The translations under genes and the position numbers were made by a program. 35,329 bases of DNA, taken from NCBI RefSeq assembly GCF_018780185.1, contig NZ_JADMJX010000050.1, positions 1-35,329 on the forward strand, read 5' to 3'. The stretch is from Rhizobacter sp. Its GTDB lineage: Bacteria > Pseudomonadota > Gammaproteobacteria > Burkholderiales > Burkholderiaceae_C. The notes below the pieces were generated by a model. That model had not been told where the DNA came from, searched no databases, and saw nothing but the letters and a program-made list of their open reading frames with translations. Shown one piece after another: positions 24,403 to 31,871 of the stretch; within the stretch, counting starts at the first letter, position 1, and each line of letters starts with the position of its first letter.

Positions 24403-25235
24403 TTCGTACACAAGACATTCTCGAAGCCCGCATCCTGATTGTCGACGACCAGGCGGCCAACGTTCAGCTGCTGCAGCGCCTGTTGCATGAGGCCGGCTAC
24501 ACCCGGGTGAGCTCGACGATGGACCCGCGCGAGGTGCGCGCGCTGCACCAGGAAGACGCCTACGACCTGATCCTGCTCGACCTGCACATGCCGGGCCTGG
24601 ACGGCTTTGGGGTGATGGAAGGCCTCACCGCCGACATGACCGACAGCTACCTGCCGGTCATCGTGCTCACGGCCCAGCCGGGCCACAAGCTGCGTGCCTT
24701 GCAGGCCGGCGCCAAAGACTTCATCAGCAAGCCCTTTGACCTGGTCGAGGTCAAAACCCGCATCCACAACATGCTCGAAGTGCGCCTGCTCTACAAGCTG
24801 CTGGGCGACTACAACATGCGGCTGGAGCGCGCTGTGGACGAGCGCACCGCCGAGTTGCGCGCAAGCGAGGCCCGCTACCGCGCGCTCACCGAGCTGGCCT
24901 GCGACTGGTATTGGGAGCAAAACGAAACCGGCGACTTCACCAAGGTGGCCGGGCCGGTGCCAGAGATGCTGGGCGTGCGCTTCACCGACTTCCTGGGCCG
25001 CACCAGCCCGCAGGAGGTGACGGGCTGGGTGGAGGCCGAGCGGCTCGCCTTGCAAGCCACCATCGCAGCCCGCAGACCGTTTCTCGACTTCGCGTTCAGC
25101 CGTGTCAACGCCGATGGGTCGGAGCAGCAGTTTCGGGTGAGCGGCGAGCCGATGTTCAACCAGGCTTGCGACTACATCGGCTACCGCGGCATCGGCGTGG
25201 AAGTCACGATCAAGAAGACGCTCGCGCTGGTGTGA
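24399..25235 (+). CDS. REC-PAS response regulator without effector domain
   Basis: A 278-residue protein. The N-terminal receiver has the acidic pair D16-D17 (ILIVDDQAANVQLLQ), phospho-acceptor D61 (LILLDLHMPG) and the conserved Lys in ISKPFD. A helical linker of the kind seen before GGDEF or kinase modules follows (RLERAVDERTAELRASEARYRALTE), then one PAS domain to the C-terminus. No DNA-binding, GGDEF, EAL, HD-GYP or kinase domain follows; the stop is clean and the next 268 bp do not encode one. It overlaps the kinase by 4 bp (ATGA), so it is almost certainly its partner. It may act by protein-protein contact or as a phosphate sink. Confidence 0.92.
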   Translation: MIRTQDILEARILIVDDQAANVQLLQRLLHEAGYTRVSSTMDPREVRALHQEDAYDLILLDLHMPGLDGFGVMEGLTADMTDSYLPVIVLTAQPGHKLRALQAGAKDFISKPFDLVEVKTRIHNMLEVRLLYKLLGDYNMRLERAVDERTAELRASEARYRALTELACDWYWEQNETGDFTKVAGPVPEMLGVRFTDFLGRTSPQEVTGWVEAERLALQATIAARRPFLDFAFSRVNADGSEQQFRVSGEPMFNQACDYIGYRGIGVEVTIKKTLALV

Positions 25236-25503
25236 ACCGGCCTGGGCTGGTGACCGCAGCCACCCGGCTGCGATGCGCCGGCACGCCATGCAGGCGCGCC
25301 TGCCCCGGGCAGCTCGGTTGACCCAACGCAACCCGGCACGCTGCTGTGACGGGTTGCATTGCCACGCCGGCCCGCTGGCGGATACAGGCAAGCCGCACTA
25401 ATGTTCGCTATCGAACACACCGAGCGTCACGCGGTGCCTACACTCGGGGCTTCCCTGCCATGCCAGCCCCACGGTAGTTTCAAACCCCGCATCGGAGCGC
25501 GCC
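25236..25503. other. Intergenic region between the two-component genes and the Crp/Fnr cluster
   Basis: This 268-bp stretch holds a hairpin GCAACCCG/CGGGTTGC (25328-25335 and 25350-25357) that could terminate the kinase operon, although its T run is minimal. The operator and promoter of the first Crp/Fnr gene (25402-25444) lie beyond it. I see no gene in it. Confidence 0.5.
25402..25444 (+). promoter_or_regulatory. Palindromic operator plus -10 for the first Crp/Fnr gene
   Basis: TGTTCGCTATCGAACA (25402-25417) is a perfect 6-4-6 inverted repeat, and TACACT (25439-25444) follows after exactly 21 bp. Architecture and spacing equal those of the TGTGCG-N4-CGCACA sites, with T/A replacing G/C at the fourth base of each half. 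The predicted start is near 25451, 53 nt before the ATG. Autoregulation is a reasonable inference. Confidence 0.6.
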
Positions 25504-26232
25504 ATGGCCAACTCACCCCCACCCATCGACCCCAAGCAGAACCAGTTGCTTGCCGCGCTGCCGCTCGTTGAGTGGCAGCGCTGGCTGCCGCAGCTTGAGC
25601 TGGTCGACATGCCGCTCGGCCAGGTGCTGTACGAACCCGGCAGCACGCTCAGCCATGTGTACTTCCCGGCCACGGCCATCGTGTCGCTGCTGTATGTGAT
25701 GGAAAACGGTGCCGCGGCCGAGATCGCCGTGGTGGGGCATGAGGGCGTCGTCGGCATCTCGCTCTTCATGGGCGGCGAGTCGACCCCCAGCCGGGCGGTG
25801 GTGCAAAGCGCCGGCCATGGTTTTCGCCTGCCCTCGAAGATGATCAAGGACGAGTTCGGCCACAGCGGCCCGGTGATGCACCTGCTGCTGCGCTACACCC
25901 AGGCGCTGATCACCCAGATGGCGCAGACGGCGGTGTGCAACCGTCACCACTCGCTCGACCAGCAGCTGTGCCGCTGGCTGCTGCTGAGCCTGGACCGGCT
26001 GCAAGGCAACGAACTGGTGATGACGCAGGAACTGATCGCCAACATGCTGGGCGTGCGCCGCGAAGGCGTGACCGAGAGTGCGCTCAAGCTGCAAACCGCG
26101 GGGCTGATCCGTTATGCCCGTGGGCGCATCACCGTGCTCGACCGCCCCGGCCTGGAAAAACGCACCTGCGAGTGCTACGCGGTGGTCAAGAAAGAATACG
26201 ACCGGTTGCTGCCGGCGGGGCTGCCGGACTGA
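25504..26232 (+). CDS. Crp/Fnr-family transcriptional regulator (paralogue 1)
   Basis: A 242-residue regulator. An N-terminal cyclic-nucleotide-binding-like jelly roll (about residues 15-135; GQVLYEPGSTLSHVYFPATAIVSLLY, EIAVVGHEGVVGISLFMGG) is followed by the dimer helix and a winged HTH with recognition helix GVRREGVTESALKL. Aligned to CRP by eye, the base-contacting Arg180 and Glu181 equivalents are kept, and Arg185 is Glu. It lacks the N-terminal cysteine cluster of FNR, and Ser83 of the CRP cAMP pocket appears replaced. The C-terminus carries a CECY motif (RTCECYAVVKKEYDRLL) shared with paralogue 2. The effector is unknown. The gene has its own palindromic promoter and is the first of three paralogues. 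Confidence 0.92.
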   Translation: MANSPPPIDPKQNQLLAALPLVEWQRWLPQLELVDMPLGQVLYEPGSTLSHVYFPATAIVSLLYVMENGAAAEIAVVGHEGVVGISLFMGGESTPSRAVVQSAGHGFRLPSKMIKDEFGHSGPVMHLLLRYTQALITQMAQTAVCNRHHSLDQQLCRWLLLSLDRLQGNELVMTQELIANMLGVRREGVTESALKLQTAGLIRYARGRITVLDRPGLEKRTCECYAVVKKEYDRLLPAGLPD

Positions 26233-26237
26233 CCTGG

Positions 26238-26276
26238 CACACACGCGCGACACACACGCGTGACACACAGGCGGCA
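26238..26276. repeat. Three tandem 13-bp repeats between Crp/Fnr genes 1 and 2
   Basis: Three imperfect 13-bp units lie head-to-tail: CACACACGCGCGA, CACACACGCGTGA and CACACAGGCGGCA. They begin six bases after the stop of paralogue 1, about 98 bp before the start of paralogue 2. The CACACACGCG unit resembles the half-site vocabulary (CGCACA/TGTGCG) of the operators in this window. A regulatory role is inferred. Confidence 0.5.
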
Positions 26277-26373
26277 CGTAGGAGCGGGCCGACAGCCGAA
26301 GCCGGCCCTCGCCGATAGCTGAAGCGAGGCAGACACCGCACGATCGGGGCTCGAACTTAGCAGCGAGCACTCC

Positions 26374-27117
26374 GTGAACACAAACCCCATTTCCACCTGC
26401 GACCCGCGCCAGAATCACCTGCTGCGCGCGCTGCCCCTTGTCGAATGGGCGCGCTGGGCACCGCTGCTGGAGCTGGTGAAGCTGACGCCGGGCCAGGTGC
26501 TGAGCGAATCGGGCAGCACACCGACTTTTGTGTACTTCCCGGTGACGGCCGTGGTCTCGCTGCTCTACATGACCCGCGAAGGCGGCTCGGCCGAAATCGC
26601 CGTCATCGGCAACGACGGCGTGGTCGGCATCTCCGTCTTCATGGGCGGCAACGCCACCCCGAGCCGGGCCGTGGTGCAAAGCGCCGGCCAGGCCTATCGC
26701 ATGCATGCCCAGGTGGCGACAAGCGAGGCCAACCGGGGCGGGCCAGTGCTCAACGTGCTGCTGCGCTACGCCCAATCACTGATCGCCCAGGTGTCGCAAA
26801 CGGCGGTGTGCAACCGCTACCACTCGATCGACCAGCAGTTGGCCAGGCGCTTGCTGCTGGGCCTGGACCGATCGTCTTCGGACGAACTCGTGATGACGCA
26901 GGAGCTTGCCGCCAACCTGCTGGGCGTGCGCCGCGAAGGCATCACCGCGGCGGCGCACAAGCTGCAGCTGGCGGGCGTGATCCGCTACCGGCGCGGGCAC
27001 ATCGCGGTGCTCGACCGCAAGCGCCTGGAGCAACGCACCTGCGAGTGTTATGCAGGCGCCAAGCGCGAGTACGAACGCCTGTTGCCGATGCCTATGCCGA
27101 TGGCGGCTGCGGCCTGA
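26374..27117 (+). CDS. Crp/Fnr-family transcriptional regulator (paralogue 2)
   Basis: A 247-residue close paralogue of the preceding gene, with the same jelly-roll sequence blocks (GQVLSESGSTPTFVYFPVTAVVSLLYM, EIAVIGNDGVVGISVFMGG). The HTH is GVRREGITAAAHKLQ; the Arg-Glu pair that contacts TGTG in CRP is kept. The C-terminal RTCECYAGAKREYERLL repeats the CECY motif. The start codon at 26374 is GTG, with only a weak ribosome-binding site. A weak candidate operator TGAAGCGAGGCAGACA (26320-26335) lies 21 bp before TTAGCA. High similarity and adjacency to paralogue 1 show tandem duplication; retention of both suggests different effectors or heterodimers (inference). Confidence 0.9.
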   Translation: MNTNPISTCDPRQNHLLRALPLVEWARWAPLLELVKLTPGQVLSESGSTPTFVYFPVTAVVSLLYMTREGGSAEIAVIGNDGVVGISVFMGGNATPSRAVVQSAGQAYRMHAQVATSEANRGGPVLNVLLRYAQSLIAQVSQTAVCNRYHSIDQQLARRLLLGLDRSSSDELVMTQELAANLLGVRREGITAAAHKLQLAGVIRYRRGHIAVLDRKRLEQRTCECYAGAKREYERLLPMPMPMAAAA

Positions 27118-27132
27118 TCCATTTTTTCATTG

Positions 27133-27175
27133 AGTGCGCTGGCAGACAGCCTGGAGGCCGCAATGAGCCCATACT
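27133..27175 (+). promoter_or_regulatory. Candidate operator plus -10 for the third Crp/Fnr gene
   Basis: AGTGCGCTGGCAGACA (27133-27148) is a degenerate relative of TGTGCG-N4-CGCACA and shares the GTGCGCTGGC core with the GGDEF-gene site. CATACT (27170-27175) follows after exactly 21 bp. This is a weaker match than the others. Confidence 0.35.
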
Positions 27176-27268
27176 CGCCCCCTCTGAACCCCTCGGCAAC
27201 CGACGGCCGCGTGCTCTTCAGCTTGTCACCGCTTCACCGCGGCGGCAGCCACCCACCGGAGCGCCTCC

Positions 27269-27961
27269 TTGGTCACCGTCGAAAACCACCTGATCGAACT
27301 GCTTCCCCGCAGAGACCGTGCGCGCCTGCTGGCCGTGTGCGAGCCCGTCGAGCTGGTGCTGGCCGACGTGCTGTGCGAGCCCGGCCAAGCCACGAGCCAC
27401 GTCTACTTCCCCTTGCAAGGCTTCATCTCGCTGGTGGTGCGGGTCGATGGCAGCCCGGGTGTCGAGGTTGGCATGGTGGGCCGCGAGGGCATGTTGGGTG
27501 CGCAGCTGGCGCTGGGTGTGCCCACCGTGCCGGTGCATGCGCTGGTGCAAGGGCCGGGCTCGGCCTGGCGCATTGCGGCGCCGGCCTTTCAGAACGAGCT
27601 CGCACACAGCCCCGCGCTGCAACTCAACCTCGACCGCTATCTCTACGTGCTGATGGCACAGCAGGCTGCTTCGGCCGCGTGCCTGCGCTTTCACCAGATC
27701 GGGCCGCGCCTGGCGCGCTGGCTGTTGATGAGCCAGGACCGCGCGCACTCCGACAGCTTTCACCTCACGCACGAGTTCCTGGCCTACATGCTGGGGGTGC
27801 GCCGCGTGGGCATCACCGCGGCGGCGGGTGCCTTGCAGCGGGACGGCTTGATCGCGTACCACCGCGGCGACATGGTCGTGCTCGACCGTGCGGGCCTGGA
27901 GTCGGCGGCCTGCGGTTGTTATGCGGCCGACCAACGGGCCTATGCCGACGTGATGCACTGA
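27269..27961 (+). CDS. Crp/Fnr-family transcriptional regulator (paralogue 3), TTG start
   Basis: A 230-residue regulator, more divergent than the first two. The jelly roll (ADVLCEPGQATSHVYFPLQGFISLVV, EVGMVGREGMLGAQLALG) is followed by a winged HTH whose recognition helix GVRRVGITAAAGALQ keeps the Arg but has Val where CRP Glu181 would be. This suggests changed base specificity. The C-terminal motif is CGCY rather than CECY. The frame is open back to a stop at 27185-27187 and contains no ATG or GTG before TTG at 27269, which has GGAG 7 bp upstream; hence the TTG start. An ATG at 27163 with a good GGAGG belongs to another frame. The effector is unknown. Confidence 0.88.
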   Translation: MVTVENHLIELLPRRDRARLLAVCEPVELVLADVLCEPGQATSHVYFPLQGFISLVVRVDGSPGVEVGMVGREGMLGAQLALGVPTVPVHALVQGPGSAWRIAAPAFQNELAHSPALQLNLDRYLYVLMAQQAASAACLRFHQIGPRLARWLLMSQDRAHSDSFHLTHEFLAYMLGVRRVGITAAAGALQRDGLIAYHRGDMVVLDRAGLESAACGCYAADQRAYADVMH

Positions 27962-28037
27962 CAGGCGCGGTGCCTCGCCGCACCGACGCAGCCCGGCCTT
28001 ACCGCGCAAGCTGCCGGCTCCCCCGAGGAGCGTGGTC

Positions 28038-28523
28038 ATGAGCCTTGAGCCATCTACTGCCGAGCCGGACGGCTTGCGCCGCGACTCGGTCACACCCGAG
28101 TCCGACGAAGGCATTCGCCGTGTGCCCAGCGACCGCGATTTTGTCGCCATGCGCGTTGGCTACCGCGCCACCGGCGGCATCGCGCGCGGCGACGACCTGG
28201 CCCGCTTGCTGGAAGACATGCAACGCGGCGATGTGTCCACGCTCGCACGCTTGATCGCCTCGGGGGCGGTGTTCGGTTTCGACTGGCACGGCAGCTTCTG
28301 GGTGCCGATGTTCCAGTTCGAGCTGAGCGACCTGTCGGTCAAGCCCCTCGTGCGGCAGGTGCAGACCGAGCTGGCCCAGGTGTTCGACGGTTGGACGATT
28401 GCCGTCTGGTTCGCGCAGCGCAACTCATGGCTCGATGAACAGCGGCCGGTCGATCTGCTCGACACCCACCGCAGCGCGGTGCTGTACGCGGCATGGGCCG
28501 ACCGGCTCATTGCCAGCGGGTGA
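28038..28523 (+). CDS. DUF2384-like (Xre/MbcA/ParS C-terminal domain) protein
   Basis: A 161-residue cytoplasmic protein. The first 75 residues are polar and contain no HTH that I can recognise. The C-terminal half (MFQFELSDLSVKPLVRQVQTELAQVFDGWTIAVWFAQRNSWLDEQRPVDLLDT...) resembles the toxin-binding/ParS domain DUF2384, whose hallmark is a Trp-Leu followed by G/Q-x-P-x-DLL. Many such proteins are antitoxins beside a RES-domain toxin, but no RES gene is adjacent. The ATG at 28038 follows GAGGAG by 7 bp; a GTG at 28032 is too close to it. It lies 76 bp after paralogue 3 on the same strand and could be co-transcribed. Confidence 0.7.
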   Translation: MSLEPSTAEPDGLRRDSVTPESDEGIRRVPSDRDFVAMRVGYRATGGIARGDDLARLLEDMQRGDVSTLARLIASGAVFGFDWHGSFWVPMFQFELSDLSVKPLVRQVQTELAQVFDGWTIAVWFAQRNSWLDEQRPVDLLDTHRSAVLYAAWADRLIASG

Positions 28524-28538
28524 GTGGCCATGCCCCTG

Positions 28539-28581
28539 TGTGTGGTAGCGCACAGAGTTGCCGACACGACGGGCATAGCCT
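28539..28581 (+). promoter_or_regulatory. CRP-like operator plus -10 for the collagen-like operon
   Basis: TGTGTGGTAGCGCACA (28539-28554) is followed after exactly 21 bp by TAGCCT (28576-28581). The predicted start is near 28588, 28 nt before the ATG, with the operator centre at -41.5. An alternative sigma-70 reading (TTGCCG at 28558, TAGGTT at 28581) is poorer. Confidence 0.6.
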
Positions 28582-28615
28582 AGGTTTCTATCTGTTCGTA
28601 ATAAAAGGAGTTTTC

Positions 28616-28912
28616 ATGAAGCACTCGATCTTGACATTGGCATTGCTCGCCACCCTGGGCCTCGCCGCCTGCGACAACCGGCCCGAGGTGATCTACGTGC
28701 CGCCCGCCGCCGGCACCCCCGGGCCTGCAGGCCCCACCGGAGCGACCGGCAACACGGGCAACACGGGTAACACCGGCAGCACGGGCAGCACCGGCAGCAC
28801 CGGCAGCACCGGCAGCCCTGGCTACGACGGCAGCAAAGGTGACACCGGCAAGCCCGGCGAAGGCACCACCGTCATCGTGATGCCGCCGGCCGCCTCGGCG
28901 CCGACCAATTGA
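28616..28912 (+). CDS. Collagen-like lipoprotein
   Basis: A 98-residue lipoprotein. The signal peptide ends in LGLAAC, so Cys20 should be lipidated. The mature part is mostly Gly-X-Y triplets (GTPGPAGPTGATG, then GNT/GST units, then GSPGYDGSKGDTGKPGEG), a bacterial collagen-like stretch of about 18 triplets, capped by a hydrophobic VIVMPP tail. Seven 9-bp DNA repeats at 28748-28810 make the tract length-variable by slippage. AAAGGAG precedes the ATG by 5 bp. It is the first gene of an operon with DUF3309, a sugar dehydrogenase and a phospholipase D-like lipoprotein. Trimerisation at the outer membrane is likely from the repeat type; function is unknown. Confidence 0.88.
   Translation: MKHSILTLALLATLGLAACDNRPEVIYVPPAAGTPGPAGPTGATGNTGNTGNTGSTGSTGSTGSTGSPGYDGSKGDTGKPGEGTTVIVMPPAASAPTN
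28748..28810 (+). repeat. Seven 9-bp tandem repeats in the collagen-like gene
   Basis: Units of the form GGCAACACG or GGCAGCACC repeat seven times in frame, encoding GNTGNTGNT then GSTGST. The near-identity of the last four units suggests recent expansion or slippage. Confidence 0.85.
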
Positions 28913-28952
28913 TTTCATTCACCACACCACACCACAACCACCGGGAGAAGCC

Positions 28953-29111
28953 ATGAGCTTGGGAACCATTTTGTTGATCGTCTTGGTCTTGATGTTGATC
29001 GGCGCTTTTCCTGCCTGGCCGCACAGCCAGAAGTGGGGCTACGGGCCGACGGGCGGGCTCGGCCTGGTCGTCGTGATCGTGCTGGTGCTCCTCTTGATGG
29101 GACGCATCTGA
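28953..29111 (+). CDS. DUF3309 small membrane peptide
   Basis: A 52-residue peptide beginning [20 protein letters not shown] and continuing with a short polar loop ([15 protein letters not shown]) and a second hydrophobic helix ([17 protein letters not shown]). This is the typical DUF3309 two-helix layout. GGGAGAAG precedes the ATG. It is only 40 bp after the collagen-like gene, and its TGA shares a base with the ATG of the sugar dehydrogenase gene, so it is in the same operon. DUF3309 peptides recur in proteobacterial stress gene sets; the function is unknown. Confidence 0.9.
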   Translation: MSLGTILLIVLVLMLIGAFPAWPHSQKWGYGPTGGLGLVVVIVLVLLLMGRI

Positions 29112-30412
29112 TGCAGTGGTGGGCCACGCTGGCATTGGCGGTCTCTCTGAACGCCTGTGGTGACGTGGCCACCCTGTCGGTGGCCGACGGCACCGGGCCT
29201 CGGCCCGGGCTGCCGCCGCCAGCGAAGTCATTGCTCCCCACCGTCAACATCGCACCGGCGATCGGCTGGCCGCGTGGCGCCACACCGCTGCCTGCGCCGG
29301 GCACCCGCGTGACGGCGTTTGCCGACGCGCTCGACCACCCGCGCTGGCTGCACGTGTTGCCCAACGGCGACGTGCTGGTCGCCGAGACCAACGCGCCCGA
29401 GCGGCCCGAAGACGGCAAAGGCATCAAGGCCTGGGTGGCCAACTGGGTGATGAAACGCGCAGGCGCCGTGACGCCCAGCGCCGATCGCATCACCTTGCTG
29501 CGCGACACCGACGGCGACGGCGTAGCCGACATGCGCTCGGTGCTGCTCGAAGGCTTGCACTCGCCCTTTGGCATGGCCCTGGTGGGCGACAGCCTGTACG
29601 TGGCCAACTCCAACGCCTTGGTGCGCTTTCCTTACGCGGCGGGTGACACGCGCATCACCCAGCCGGGCCTGCAACTGCTGGCGCTGCCGGCCGGGCCCAT
29701 CAACCACCACTGGACCAAGAACCTCATCGCCAGCCCCGACGGCAGCAAGCTCTACGTGACGGTGGGCTCCAACAGCAACGTCGGCGAGCGTGGCATGGAG
29801 GCCGAAGAAGGCCGCGCGGCGATCTGGGAGGTCGAGATTGCCACCGGCGCCCACCGCATCTTTGCCAGCGGCCTGCGCAACCCCAATGGCCTGGCCTGGG
29901 AGCCGCGCAGCCAGGCACTGTGGACGGTCGTGAACGAGCGCGACGAGCTGGGCAGCGACCTGGTGCCCGACTACCTCACCTCGGTACAGAACGGCGGCTT
30001 CTACGGCTGGCCCTACAGCTACTACGGCACGCATGTGGACGAGCGTGTGAAGCCGCCACGCCCCGAGCTGGTGGCCCGCGCCATCGTGCCCGACTACGCG
30101 CTCGGGCCCCACACCGCGCCGCTGGGCCTGGCCTCGTCGGCCGGCACCTCGCTGCCGGCGGTGTTTGGCTACGGCATGTTCGTCGGCCAGCACGGCTCCT
30201 GGAACCGCCGCCCGCACAGTGGCTACAAGGTGATCTTCGTGCCCTTCGAGAACAGCCGGCCGAGTGGCGCACCGCTCGACGTGTTGACCGGCTTCCTCAA
30301 CCCCGACGGGCAGGCCCATGGCCGCCCCGTCGGCGTGGCGCTCGACAAACAAGGCGCCTTGCTGGTGGCCGACGACGTGGGCAACGTGGTCTGGCGGGTG
30401 AGCACGCGATGA
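29111..30412 (+). CDS. PQQ-type sugar (L-sorbosone/soluble glucose) dehydrogenase family lipoprotein
   Basis: A 433-residue six-bladed beta-propeller of the soluble glucose/L-sorbosone dehydrogenase family. A short signal peptide ends in VSLNAC, so it is probably a lipoprotein. Recognisable family blocks are [31 protein letters not shown], the [29 protein letters not shown] block, [41 protein letters not shown] and [10 protein letters not shown]. Known members oxidise sugars with PQQ; other members have unknown substrates and may lack the cofactor. The start ATG overlaps the DUF3309 stop by 1 bp, and its own TGA overlaps the next ATG (ATGA). No pqq genes are in the window. Confidence 0.88.
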   Translation: MQWWATLALAVSLNACGDVATLSVADGTGPRPGLPPPAKSLLPTVNIAPAIGWPRGATPLPAPGTRVTAFADALDHPRWLHVLPNGDVLVAETNAPERPEDGKGIKAWVANWVMKRAGAVTPSADRITLLRDTDGDGVADMRSVLLEGLHSPFGMALVGDSLYVANSNALVRFPYAAGDTRITQPGLQLLALPAGPINHHWTKNLIASPDGSKLYVTVGSNSNVGERGMEAEEGRAAIWEVEIATGAHRIFASGLRNPNGLAWEPRSQALWTVVNERDELGSDLVPDYLTSVQNGGFYGWPYSYYGTHVDERVKPPRPELVARAIVPDYALGPHTAPLGLASSAGTSLPAVFGYGMFVGQHGSWNRRPHSGYKVIFVPFENSRPSGAPLDVLTGFLNPDGQAHGRPVGVALDKQGALLVADDVGNVVWRVSTR

Positions 30413-31785
30413 GGTGCCGGCTGGGGGCACTGCTGCTCTTGCTCGCCCTGGGCGCATGCAGCAGCCTGCCCACCGTTGCACCGCAGCCCCAGGCGAGGCC
30501 CGATGCACCGCCCGTGCAGCTCGAAGGCGCGCGCGGCACGCTGTCGGTGGCGCAGAGCCAGGCCGTGCTGGAGCGGCTCGCGGACGACGGCCCCGAGACC
30601 GCCATCTTCGAGCGCCACCTGAAGGTTGAAGAAGCCATCGTCGGCAGCCCGCTGACCACCGGCAACCAGGTGACGCTGCTGCAAGACGGCCCGGCCACCT
30701 ACAAGGCGATGTTTGCCGCCATCGAGGGTGCGCGCGACCACATCAACATGGAGACCTACATCATGGAGGCCGACGATGTGGGCCACGCCTTTGCACAGGC
30801 CCTGATCGCCAAGCAGCGCCAGGGTGTGCAGGTCAACCTGATCCACGACAGCGTGGGCACGCTGGGCACGCCGGCCGACTTCTTCCAGCGCATGGCCAAC
30901 GCCGGCATCAAGATCCTGGAGTTCAACCCCATCAACCCGGTCGATGCACGCAAGGGCTGGGAGCTCAACCAGCGCGACCACCGCAAGCTCCTGATCGTCG
31001 ACGGCCACATCGCCTTTCTGGGCGGCATCAACATCAGCAACGTGTACTCGGGTGGCTCGTCAAGGGCGAGCCGGCGCGCGCGACCAGCCGGCGAGCTGGC
31101 CTGGCGCGACACCGACCTGCGCCTGCAAGGCCCGGTGGTGGCCGAGCTGCAAAAACTCTTTCTCTCCACGTGGGCCCTGCAAAAGGGCGGGCCGCTGCCG
31201 GAGCGCAACTACTTCCCGCCGCCGCAAGTCGCGGGCCGGCAGGTGGTGCGCGCCATCGGCAGCTCACCCGACGATGCGCACAGCCTGATTTACGTGACGC
31301 TGCTCTCGGCCATCGGCAGCGCCGAGACCAGCGTGCTCATCACCAACGCCTACTTTGCCCCCGACCCGCAGCTGCTCGCCGCGCTGGAGGCCGCGGCCGG
31401 CCGGGGTGTCGACGTGAAGCTGATCCTGCCCAGCCAGACCGACTCGTGGCTGGTGTTCCACGCCGGGCGGGCCTACTACGACCGCCTGCTGCGCTCGGGC
31501 GTGCGCATCTTCGAGCGGCGCGGCGTGATCCTGCACGCCAAGAGCGCGCTGATCGATGGCGTGTGGGCCACGGTCGGCTCGACCAATCTCGACTGGCGCA
31601 GCTTCCTGCACAACCACGAGTTGAATGCCGTGGTACTGGGCTCGGAGTTCGGCAACCAGATGCAGGCCATGTTCGACAAAGACCTGGCCGGCTCCGACGA
31701 GGTTCTGCTCAAGCAGTGGAAGCGCCGCACGCTCGACCTGCGCATCAAGGAATTGTTCGGCCGGGTGTGGGAGTACTGGCTGTGA
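30409..31785 (+). CDS. Phospholipase D/cardiolipin synthase-like lipoprotein
   Basis: A 458-residue PLD-superfamily protein with both HKD motifs intact: HRKLLIVD with GGIN after it, and HAKSALID with GSTN after it. This matches cardiolipin synthases and related phosphatidyltransferases. Unlike ClsA it has no N-terminal transmembrane pair; instead, a signal peptide ending in LALGAC predicts a lipoprotein, so catalysis would occur outside the inner membrane. It overlaps the sugar dehydrogenase gene by 4 bp (ATGA) and is the last gene of the collagen-like operon. Cardiolipin or phospholipid remodelling under stress is the most likely role, by family; nuclease-type members cannot be excluded. Confidence 0.92.
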   Translation: MRCRLGALLLLLALGACSSLPTVAPQPQARPDAPPVQLEGARGTLSVAQSQAVLERLADDGPETAIFERHLKVEEAIVGSPLTTGNQVTLLQDGPATYKAMFAAIEGARDHINMETYIMEADDVGHAFAQALIAKQRQGVQVNLIHDSVGTLGTPADFFQRMANAGIKILEFNPINPVDARKGWELNQRDHRKLLIVDGHIAFLGGINISNVYSGGSSRASRRARPAGELAWRDTDLRLQGPVVAELQKLFLSTWALQKGGPLPERNYFPPPQVAGRQVVRAIGSSPDDAHSLIYVTLLSAIGSAETSVLITNAYFAPDPQLLAALEAAAGRGVDVKLILPSQTDSWLVFHAGRAYYDRLLRSGVRIFERRGVILHAKSALIDGVWATVGSTNLDWRSFLHNHELNAVVLGSEFGNQMQAMFDKDLAGSDEVLLKQWKRRTLDLRIKELFGRVWEYWL

Positions 31786-31822
31786 AACGGCAACACCGCG
31801 AGACAAACCCAAGCCCATGGAG

Positions 31823-31865
31823 TGTGCGCTGGCGTACGGACGCGGGTGCCGCAGCGGCGTACAGT
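31823..31865 (+). promoter_or_regulatory. CRP-like operator plus -10 for the GGDEF gene
   Basis: TGTGCGCTGGCGTACG (31823-31838) is followed after exactly 21 bp by TACAGT (31860-31865). The predicted start is at about 31872, which is the A of the GGDEF start codon, so the transcript may be leaderless. Confidence 0.55.
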
Positions 31866-31871
31866 CGAAGG

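Noticed and set aside
27163-28041. ATG at 27163 with a good GGAGG, opening a frame through the third Crp/Fnr gene
   Set aside because: The frame yields a low-complexity peptide, whereas the overlapping frame from TTG 27269 encodes a full Crp/Fnr protein. The ATG may be a short leader or chance.
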